This document shows, one piece after another, positions 49,579 through 58,725 of a stretch of 64,000 nt of DNA; the stretch's first letter is position 1; every line of letters begins with the position of its first letter. Under the pieces are notes generated by a model. It searched no databases. It worked only from the letters and a program-made list of their open reading frames with translations, and was not told the origin of the DNA. Where the stretch lies: the NCBI GenBank assembly GCA_034440615.1, contig JAOTOM010004787.1, positions 156,001 to 220,000 on the forward strand, written 5' to 3'. The position numbers were made by a program, and so were the translations under genes. The stretch is from Ashinkailepas kermadecensis (lineage: Eukaryota; Arthropoda; Thecostraca; Neolepadidae).

Positions 49579-50796
49579 CTGCGGAGGAGGAAAAACAGCA
49601 CGATACTGGGTTTGAACCGACACAATTACGCGGTGTGGTGGTAGTGGACTGGTGGTTTAGGGCGAGCCGATTACCTGGGTCATGTTGCGCCCACGTAACA
49701 ATTATGCGGCAAGTCGAGCGAATCAGTTGCCACAGTACCTGCGAGGCACATCCCCCCTTGCACTACCTCCCCCTCCCCCACTCTCATCCATCCCTCACCG
49801 AGACTTTGACCCAGTCTCTGCTCACCCTGAGATACAACTTCGTCCTCGTCTTTGCTCACCCTGAGATACAACCATGCCAGCTACTGCGCGTGGTGAGAGG
49901 ATTTAGTTATCAAGCCCTGGCGATGGCTAAGACTACAGGAATAGTGTAGAGGTAAGTGGGAGACGATAGCTGATTCAGAACTCCTCAAATCTCGCCAAAT
50001 ACAGAAAAGCTGCAGATCTGCACAATGCAACATAAATATGAATACAATGAAGTTCTTCAAAGGTAGGTGTATCATCTACCTACTTTACTACCACGTACAC
50101 ATGAAGCACAAGTGACAATTCACTATATATGCCCATATGAAGGGTGTAACAGGCATCAATCTAGACAGTGTTGGATGCACGCCCAAATCCACCAAGTTAG
50201 TTAGTTAGCTATTTGGTCTTTAGGGCGCAACAACTTCACTGGAAGAAATCCACAAATATAGACTCGTGATTGTAGACCGATAGGAAAGTAACTTGCACTT
50301 CACTGTCCACGACGTATTTCAGGTTAGACAACTTGTGAGGCTGTGTTCCGACGTTTCGACGTTAGGACGACACGTTCGGTGTCGTCGGTTGCTACCGATG
50401 CCCAGATACATTCGCCGCCAATCGCTGCCAATGCAACGAGTGTGTGCCCCTGACAATGACCTTAGGTCGAAACGCCGGAATACGGCTTCACAATTGTTCT
50501 AACCTGAATATTTTTTCCGGACTGGGAAGGTCTCGTTAACTTCTTATCTGTCTGCAATCATGCAATACAACCACGAAATACGTGGCTTTCTTAACTATGC
50601 ACAGCATATAAACTTGGAATCGTAATGCCACCGGAAGTCGGCCAAAAAGACAAATTCCGACAGGATTCACCACTAATGCCACCATAAATAAAGATGACTG
50701 GTGACAACACGAATCCGAACAGCTTCCCGATCTACCAACGTATGGCCAGCACATCACATGCCTCACAGGAACTCCACCGGCAGAGACCCCACCTAC
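49579..50796 (-). other. Intron of the zinc-finger gene
   Basis: A 1,218-bp intron with canonical GT-AG ends in phase 0. It is less GC-rich than the exons. It contains the inverted-repeat element at 50318-50508 described separately; no other coding sequence is visible. Confidence 0.8.
50318..50508. mobile_element. Short inverted-repeat element with Penelope-type terminal motif
   Basis: Arms at 50318-50366 and 50460-50508 pair as imperfect inverted repeats (TTCAGGTTAGA on both outer ends, GTTTCGAC on both inner ends). Just inside the right arm is CTGACAATGACCTTAGGTC then GAAACG, the same layout as the terminal hairpin of the Penelope-like copy at 32400-32422. It may be a non-autonomous derivative or two facing terminal repeats; the class is inferred. 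Confidence 0.5.
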
Positions 50797-52749
50797 CTTG
50801 AGTGTGAACCCCTTCCCGCAAACATCGCAGAGGAACCGGCGTCCGTCTATGTGCGTCTTGACGTGCTTCTGCAGGGCCTTGTCGTCGATGAAGCGGCGGC
50901 CACACACGTCACACTTGGCGGCGCGCGTGGCGCTGTGGAGCAGCCGGTGCCGACTCAGCCAGTCCTTGGTCTTGATGCCCTTGCCGCAGATGTCGCACAC
51001 GTAGAGCGGCGCCGGCAGCTCGGCGGCACGCACGGCGCGGCACCGGTGCGTCGCCAGCTGCTCCTCGGTGGTGAACGCGCGCCGACACTTGGCGCAGCGG
51101 TGAGGCCGCGGCCGGCGCGCGTGCGGCCGACCGCCCAGCGCGCGCTCCTCCTCGTGCCGGCGCAGGTGGTACTCGAGGATACGCCGCTGCGTGAACTTCC
51201 ACCGACACTGCGGACATGGAAACTGGCGGCTCTGCTCGTGCGCCTCGACCGAGTGGCGCACCAGCGAGTCTAGCCGCGAGTAGACGCGCTCGCACACCTC
51301 GCACGCCAGTCGCTGGCGCTCGGTATGCGTACGCACGTGGCGCAGCAGGTTGCGCTGCGACGTGAAGGTACGGCTGCAGCGCTGGCAGGCCAGCTCGGCG
51401 GCGGGCGGCGGCGTGCCGAGCCGAGTCGGCGTCTGACCAGGGTCGGACTCGCTGCCTGGAGAAGGCGGCGCCGCCTCCTCCCAGCTGGAGCCGCAGTCGC
51501 CGTCACCATCACCGTTAGCATCGGCATCACCGTCGGCGTCATCGTCGCCATCAGCGTCACCGTCGTCGTCGGCATCACCGTAGTCGTCACCGTCTGACGG
51601 CACGCCCGCGCCGTCGCCGGCCGCCGGAGACGGAGACCGCTGCACCGCCGGCGGCCGCCGCGGGGACGGCGGCGGCGCACCGGCGCAAACATGCAGCGTC
51701 AGCTGGCACTGCTGCGCGAACGCGTCGCCGCACTCGGTGCACGGGTAGTAGCCGGTGCGCGGGTGAGGAGCGAAGTGGTCGCGCAGCGCCGCCGCGCTGA
51801 ACTGGTCGCCGCAGGCGGCGCAGCGCGTCGGGCCGCGACCGCGCCGCCTGAGCGAGCGCCGGCCCGTCTCCACCACCGGCGGCGGCGGCGGAGGCGGCGA
51901 GACCGGCGCAGCGCGTCTCACGGCCGCCGCGTGTCGGCGCTCGTGTCGCCGCCAGTCGAGCGGCGCGGCCAGCCGCCGTCGGCACAGCGGACAGGCGGCG
52001 GCCGGCGACGGGCCGTGCTGGCGGCCGTGGCTCGCCAGAGCCAGCCGGTCAGAGAATCGCTGTCCGCACCGACCGCAGGGGAACGGCCGGCCGCGCGGCG
52101 ACGCCGGGCCCGGCAGGGCGGCCGGCCGCCTCACCAGCAGCGCGTGCAGCCGCGACTGAGGCTGAGGCTGCGGGCCGGCCGGCGGCTGGTCGGGTTCCCG
52201 GCCGACGCCGCGCCAGCCAGTCGGAGGCGCGTCGTCATGCAGTGTCAGACACGTCTGCACACTGCTCAGCGAGCACCGACCGGCCGCCTCCGGCGTCGCG
52301 GACGAGTCGTTTGACGTCGCCACCGGCCCTGCGGCGGTCGGCGGCCCGACAGCCATCGAGGGGCTCAGACTCAGCGAGCTCAGACCCGCCGCCGGTGGCG
52401 GCTGAGCAGCGCCAGAGAAAAACGCTTTCTCCACCGACAGGTCCAGAGACACCGGCTCCTCCTTAAACTCCATCAGCATGTCTTCCGGCTGCGAGTTATG
52501 TCCGACCATCTGCACATTCTCCCCGACCATCCTCATGTCCTGTCCGGACGTCCTCACGTCGTCCCCGGCCATCTGCACGTCCACCCTGACCGTCCTCATG
52601 TCCTCGGCCGCCATCGTCATATCTTGACCGGCCGTATCCGTTCTCACGACGATGTTCACGTCCTCGCGGAGCGGCGAGCCGTCCTCCGCGGTCGTGTTTA
52701 CGGTCTGGCCGATGGCGGCGCCACCGGCGTGCACCAGCGGTGACGTCAT
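50797..52749 (-). CDS. C2H2 zinc-finger protein, 5' coding exon
   Basis: This exon encodes 651 residues from the first in-frame ATG (52749-52747). The frame is open upstream to a stop at 52833-52831 without another ATG, so either this ATG is the start or an upstream exon joins near 52808. The first 220 residues are low-complexity and acidic, with EFKEEPVSLDLS, a possible corepressor-type or sumoylation-like stretch. C2H2 fingers lie near residues 225-245, 253-273, 310-329, 455-475, 483-504, 512-532, 585-605, 613-633 and the first half of 641-661. Two further units (337-355 and 552-570) end in HxC rather than HxxxH. An Asp/Gly-rich run covers about 387-419. The donor is CTCAAG|GTAGGT after 50797 in phase 0. 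A DNA-binding regulator is likely; I recognise no specific orthologue. Confidence 0.85.
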
Positions 52750-53050
52750 CAGAGTGGGCGGGTTCGCCGAGTATGACGCATCGGACAGTTCCGCCGGCAG
52801 CGACACTGCTGCAACAGTCGAGCCGACGGGTCAGCTGGTGTTGCACTGACCACAGGGGACGGCGTCACACGTGGGGGCAGATATTGACCGGGTCATTTGC
52901 ACCACGTGCAGATATTGACATAGCCACTCGCACCATGTACAGGTATTGACTGGGACCACGCACATGCACACGCACATTGACCGGGTCACTCACATCATGT
53001 ACAGATATCGGCCAGGTCACTCGCACCACGTACAAACACCCAGTTGCTCA
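52750..53050. other. Upstream of the zinc-finger start
   Basis: About 300 bp with a loose repeat of CACTCGCACCATGTACAG and ATATTGACCGGGTCA modules (52870-53030). It could be 5' UTR, intron or promoter; no TATA box is evident. Confidence 0.4.
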
Positions 53051-54113
53051 CACAGTGTTAAAATAATGAAGAAGAAGAAGAAAATAATGAATTCTCGTTA
53101 GGTGTGAGATGCCGAAACGACTACAACAGGATGTCGAAATCGCCATGGAAGTAATGCTGTTAAAAATTTTGTTCAGTCTTGCAAACCCCGTTTTGAGACA
53201 ATTGTTTCAATATGACTGCTCCCGTTTTGCGTGTTTTGAACGATACCTAATTTGAGAATACCGATATCAATGATAACGATCCAAACACCTATGCTATAAA
53301 CTGGCATTGCATAATATTGCATATCATAGGTAACCCCTTCACCCGGAATTGCGATACAGGATGTTGGTTGTAACGATCCCGGATCCGCTATGGTGATAAC
53401 AAATATGATACTTTTAAACGGGATACAGTTAGAAATGAGGCATGAACAATTCACAAACACGCACCAAGTAGAGCGATGTTGATACTTCTTTGGAAAGGAT
53501 GTCGATTCAGTGTCCAGTAAGTGGTATTTTCCACCCTATTTCGCGAATATTTTATCACTGTACTGCGGTGATAAATTATTCCTGAAATAGGGTGGAAAAT
53601 ACCACTTACTGAACAGTGAATCGACATCCTTCCCAAAGAAGTATCGACATCGTGCTTCTTGATACGTGTTCATGGATTGGACCTGGACTTCATGCTAAAT
53701 CTCATTGCCTCGCTTTTAACAGTAGGTATCCTGTTTATAAGCATCATGCTTAAGCTCACCATATCGTATCCGGGATCGTGATGCACGAACATCACGTATC
53801 ATAATTCGAGATCAATGATAAGGCAATTGGAGACAAGAGATACACATGGCATCTATGATGTGCTAGGTTATACAATACCAGTTTATAGCACGTGGATTTG
53901 TATCGTTATCGTTGATGCAGGCATTCCCAAATGAAGCACCTCTCAAAAACTCAAAACGGGTACAGTTATATGTACGCTATTGGCTCAAAGCTGAGCTTAA
54001 AGGACTTTACAAGTGCTTTAAATTACGTTATTTTCATGGCAAATTTTGACATCCTGCTAAACTCGTTTCGACATCTCACACCTAACGAGAAACCAATATT
54101 TTAACACAGTGTA
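53051..54113. mobile_element. Giant foldback element, about 1.06 kb
   Basis: The whole segment is an imperfect palindrome with arms of about 520 bp and a centre near 53570-53580. The outer ends pair GTGTTAAAAT with its complement, then TTAGGTGTGAGATG and GTCGAAA or CGAAACG blocks. Middle blocks pair ATAACGAT, GCTATAAACTGG and GATCCCGGAT. The innermost arms (about 53495-53640) are nearly identical over some 60 bp, including GGTATTTTCCACCCTATTTC. No long open frame is present, so it is non-autonomous. The flanking duplication is not clear. Confidence 0.8.
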
Positions 54114-55127
54114 TAGCGAATAGCCATTATTTTAAAGTTGATGAGGCTCGTGTGTACTGGACTTTGGCGTCTATGCCTTCCTTTGCATTCAATACGTGTG
54201 ATGATTAAAGGTCGGAAGCTGTGGTAAATGATTTAGTAATTTGTTTCCAATGCGAGTGCGAGGTCCAGTCTAACAAACATTGAACCGATGAACGAATTGG
54301 CAGACAATCCAGCCAGCACGTGATAACTGTTAATGGTCGCCATTATCAGACCGATGCACAGCGAGCGAGTACAACCATAGCGGGTTATGCCTGCCCGCAC
54401 AAGCCAGCGTCGGACGCCTGTCAGTCTGGATCAGTTAATGACGGGACGACCCAACATCTCCCAGATTCTAGAGCATGTGTGTATACATGCTGGTGGTCAT
54501 TCGGCGGTGGTCACGGTGGCAAACTCGGCGTTGCTGACGATGGTGGACCGTGTAACAAGTAACCAGCCGGTGTTGACCAGCGATCGGCGCACCTGCGGCC
54601 CGTGCTTATCATGGCTTGGGCCCAGGATAGCTGCCCGAGCTGCCGCTGGCGGTCGGCAGCTGAAGCGACTACACCGTTTCCAGAGTCGATTCGACTCACA
54701 TTGCGCGCATCTAGTGGCCGGCGAAGGCGACTGCGCCACAGCCGACGGTACTCAGTACTGTGAAGAGGAGTCGGCGCGCTGCGACAATACGTTAGCATGC
54801 GCGCTGCTGCAGTCACCAAGTGCCGCGCGTGGTATATTCAACAAAAGCCGATGGGCGCTACATGACCAATGGGGTCTGAAAGTTGATAAAGATGTAGATG
54901 GCGCTGAGAGTCAATGGTCACCCAGCCTTCTTTGGCGAACCTAAAGCGCTATGTTTTGTGGGTTAGGGAGGGCAGAATCTTTATATTTAAAAAGCCTATT
55001 GTACATTTTGTAAGCAGCGTATGTTGTTTGCGCGTATTTAATTATGTTGAATGTACTTCAGACACGTCTAGTTTGCTGGAATATTTACCATTAGTGCGCT
55101 AGAAATTAGGAGAAGCAAGCCAGAAGT
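54114..55127. other. Single-copy sequence, nothing recognised
   Basis: About 1 kb between the foldback element and the THAP-like exon. GC is locally higher at 54350-54830; frames there match no family I recognise. It may contain a promoter for the THAP-like exon. Confidence 0.45.
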
Positions 55128-55196
55128 ATGGGTGTATGTGCGGTTCCCGGCTGCCATAAACGTGATCCATCTATCAGGTTTCCAGCAGACTGCAAG
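55128..55196 (+). CDS. Putative first exon of a THAP-domain protein
   Basis: An ATG at 55128 opens 23 codons reading MGVCAVPGCHKR, then RFPADCK, followed by a donor AAG|GTAAGA after 55196. A Met-x-x-Cys-x4-Cys start followed by a short linker and F-P is the usual opening of THAP zinc-binding domains, which often sit on a short first exon. The remaining THAP parts (the invariant Trp, the second Cys-x2-His and the terminal basic block) were not found in the following 8.8 kb, so the gene is either spread over long introns or is a relic. THAP proteins are DNA-binding factors or come from P-element-like transposases. The hAT-type MITE at 55325 lies in the presumed intron. Confidence 0.45.
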
Positions 55197-55324
55197 GTAA
55201 GAAGGCAGAAAATTGATTTGAAAAACAACTATTGTTTGACTGTAAGGACAAAGATAAGAACTATAAGAAAAATGGATCCATGATAGGTACTACGCCTGTA
55301 GGAAAGCTGTGAAAATGTAGGAAC

Positions 55325-55507
55325 CAGGGTTGGCAAAATACCGGTAAAAACTAGTTTATGTCATGTCAGTGGCAGAAACCATGGCTGGTATTTACCAGTA
55401 TTTACCAGTATAAAGTGGTTAATACCAGTATAAATGAGTCAACACCACTGGTTTATACCGGTTTATACCAGTAAAAACCATCCTGTGGCAAAAACTGGTC
55501 AACCCTG
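55325..55507. mobile_element. hAT-type MITE with perfect 8-bp target duplication
   Basis: The element is 183 bp with terminal inverted repeats starting CAGGGTTGGC and, on the other strand, CAGGGTTGAC. It is flanked by GTAGGAAC at 55317-55324 and again at 55508-55515. The interior has further mirrored ACCGGT and ACCAGT blocks. Eight-base duplications and CAGGGTTGG-like ends are characteristic of hAT transposons; there is no coding capacity. Confidence 0.88.
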
Positions 55508-55515
55508 GTAGGAAC

Positions 55516-58500
55516 AGTTATCTAAGTAGGTTGAGGTATGGGGAAGCAATATTATATTAGCTTAAAGATTATTAAATGCATCCACCAATATTATGCACAT
55601 ATTGTTTGTGAAAGCATCATTAATTTATTGTAAAATTGTATTGCAACCCCCTGCAAAAAGGACTCCAAAAAAGTTACCATAGTTACCTTGGCCATGGTTG
55701 AGGTGGCCACAGCATATTCTCCACCCATGCTGCTTACCTTACCTTACCTTAAGTACCTATTGTCGGGTAAAAATTACGCCAAGAAGTTGGTCCTGATTAT
55801 AACAAAACATTACCCTTTCCTTATCTCGGTCCTGTTGATTCAGATTAGAGTCGTTAGTAAAAAGAGAATAAGGAAAATCACCCACACAAACACACACACA
55901 CAGATGCACATATCACATGCACCCATGCATACACAACACCCACACCCCACACTCACCCAACAAATCTCACCAAAAGCCAGCACATGCATTTTTAACAAGT
56001 AGGTGGGTAGAGATCTCTTACCTCTGGACCAGCTCTTCCTTCCTGCCCTTTGTGGATGCATGCCTTTCCCTTAATAAGCTTGAAAGTTGAGGTGTTGTGA
56101 AACTCCCATAAAAATCCCTATCACTATTCAAGTCCATAATTGCGCCTAGTAGCTACCACCGTAACGTGCAGTCAATAGCAAAGCACTTGCCAGCTCAGAC
56201 GCGTATGTTCTACCCAAGCTAGTGGCCAGAGTCCGATAATTGGCGAGTTCCTGCCACACTGTAACCCATGAACAACCTTTCTTCAACACAATATTTCCGA
56301 AATCCTTGGCCTAAATGACTTGCAACCCTAATAAAAGCCACATGCCAACACCGACTCCCGGCAACCCCACGCAAAATGCACAGCAAAGATGGCCGACGCC
56401 TCCTCGTCGGATGACCATTGCGTACAGCGCCGCCCTGGTGGCCAAATCGTAGCTTTCAGACCCCATTAAGTCGATGCGCCCTAAAGCCCTAATACCTAAC
56501 GAACTCAACAAAAGCCGACTGGCATTGTCTGTCTTCAGGCTGCACGGGCTGTACAACGGAGATGTGGGCGCGCCGCCAAACAATGGACACCGGATTGTCT
56601 GCCAATTTTGCCTAGTGCTTAGCATTCATCGTTTGTTGTGTGCGGGAATTTTGTATGAAATGCTCCAGTTACAGAAGTGCATTGGCTGTCTTTTTTATTC
56701 TTCATCGCCAATGATATCCTTACGAACGCCCGGGAAAGCAATTCTCCATCCTGACTGTGATGTGATGCTTGATGCATTTTGCGTTTGTTTCAAGTTAAAT
56801 ACTCAAGTTTTTGCTATTGTGATGTTTAGCAAGTGCAATACAATCTTCACAGCTACACCTGTGTGTGTCATGCATTGCCGCATTATCGTGACCTCCGGCT
56901 TGGTCTGAACTGAATTGATAAACTGATATATTTAATGTGCATTTAATGCAGGTCTTGTTATATGTAACCCTAGAAAGGTGTACAACATATAAAGAGGAAG
57001 CGGAATTCCAACACAAGTGTATTTAGTTTCCACATGCAAGCATGGGCTGGAAGTCAATGGCAATGTCGATACAATCGGCAACCAATGCCGATTTAAAATC
57101 ACATGCATTGGAAAAGCACACAAACATTGGAGTTGTCGAGTTGCATTAAATGAATATGACGCGAGTGAAATATGTGCATAATAGCGTATATCGCGACGAG
57201 ATCTTCCAAAAATGATTAAGGTGAAGGATGCACCGACTGCGTACGCCATGCTGCTTCCAATGGGAAGGGCATCTGCGTTCCCTTCGCTTGACGATATGCT
57301 TAGTTTTCCCTCGAGGTACTCTTCAGCCCAGGAGGGATCCGGGACCAGGACTGCTCCAGATGGCGAAGGGCTCGGTAATCGGTTGCGCCACCAGGAAACT
57401 CCTCTCTTCAGGATGCAATCTGGAAAGGTTAGGAATTAAGGACAGCGGTATTGTACATGCTTGCGTTACAGCTTCAGGTAGCTTTGTTGACTACGTAAAA
57501 ATACCGGGGAAAAAGTTTGCAACACGAAATGTATGTACCTTTCGCAGTAAAATTCGACATCCTTGTATTATTTTTTACATCTTGCTATTTGGTTATCGAC
57601 ATCGCCCACCTAATGAAAAATGAATATTTTAACACTGCCTTCATGTATTGTGCCCCCCCCAGCAAAATATAATGTTCAGAAACCTACGCTAATGGTTGCC
57701 TGCGTCTCTGCCAGGGCAGGGTTCACACTTTTTGTACAGTAGGTGGAATTAACACAATATTATTATCGTTTAGGTTGTTCACAGGATGAATGAATCACAT
57801 GTTTTGCTGGTAAAATTGTGCTTTATGAATTATTGGAGGTTATCTTTCCAGTGCAATGTTGATGAATGTGACCAAGACGATGGGGCCACTCATTTTCTGT
57901 GCAAATGCTTGAGAATACTTAATACTTAGTTTGATACTTAGTTTGAGCTTACTTAGCAAATACTAGTTACTTAGCAAATACTTAGTTTGAGAGTAAAATA
58001 ACACTAGAAAAATGGGCTTTGAAGTAGGTAACATAGCATAAAAAGTAATGATCCAAAAATCAAATGTAACGTAGCCTAGCTCCTAGTCTAATCTCCCCTT
58101 CAGAGAAGCAAAAAAAAAATACAATGTGACAAATTTCAAAAAAATTTGTTTTCCGAAAATTCCCAAATTAAGAAAAAGCCTGGCTTAACCTAACCTTACC
58201 CACCACAAACTACTTTTCGAAGAAAAACAAGTTCCTTTTTTATTTTAAAAATACCACAAATTTTCCAACATTTTTATCTACAATATCCAAACACAAGTTG
58301 ATAGAATGTTCGTTTTAATCAACTTTATTGTCTTCAAAACAGGAATAAAAACAGGAACAGGAAGCAATAACAGGAATCCTGAAGAATGTGCAAAATTTTG
58401 GGTGCATTTCCCACAAGAGTGAATGGTTCAATATCTTCACAGTGTTCAGAGACATGTTCGCACATTTCTTTTTCCTAAAAAAATAATGTTCTAAAGGAAA

Positions 58501-58579
58501 AGAGACATAGTCTAACCAACCTAACCTAATCTAACCAAACCTAACTTAATCTAACCTGAAATGCTAATGTCTGGTCTAA
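55516..58579. other. AT-rich sequence, no gene recognised
   Basis: About 3 kb of AT-rich DNA. It contains a CACACA-rich patch near 55880-55960, a CpG-rich patch at 56380-56600, the foldback-related end at 57480-57645 and scattered CCTAAC motifs. No splice-bounded coding exon is convincing. Confidence 0.45.
57480..57645. mobile_element. End fragment related to the 53-kb foldback element
   Basis: The segment ends CGACATCGCCCACCTAATG then AATATTTTAACACTG, closely following the right end of the foldback element (CGACATCTCACACCTAACG then AATATTTTAACACAG). Only this one end is recognised; the opposite arm was not found. Confidence 0.4.
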
Positions 58580-58725
58580 AACCAAATAAGTTTAACCCTA
58601 ACCTAATCTAACCAAACCTAACCTAATCTAACCAAACCTAACCTAATCTAACCAAACCTAACCTAATCTAACCAAACCTAACCTAATCTAACCAAACCTA
58701 ACCTAATCTAACCAAACCTAACCCT
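58580..58725. repeat. Telomere-like 20-bp repeat, ACCAAACCTAACCTAATCTA
   Basis: Seven near-perfect units, each equal to four pentamers ACCAA, ACCTA, ACCTA and ATCTA. These are variants of CCTAA, the arthropod telomere pentamer. Looser relatives extend from about 58510. Confidence 0.9.

Noticed and set aside
48118..49644. 508-codon + strand frame
   Set aside because: Repeat translation antisense to the real zinc-finger exon, whose frame has matching splice sites and domains.
52804..52806. GTG as the start of the zinc-finger protein
   Set aside because: GTG starts are rare in animal nuclear genes; the first ATG is at 52749, or an upstream exon supplies the start.
56397..56477. Short ATG frame with a good Kozak context in a CpG-rich patch
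   Set aside because: It stops after 26 codons, shows no clear donor and matches no known protein.
58580..58725. A true telomere end
   Set aside because: Unique sequence and transposons continue for over 5 kb on its far side, and the pentamers are mutated.
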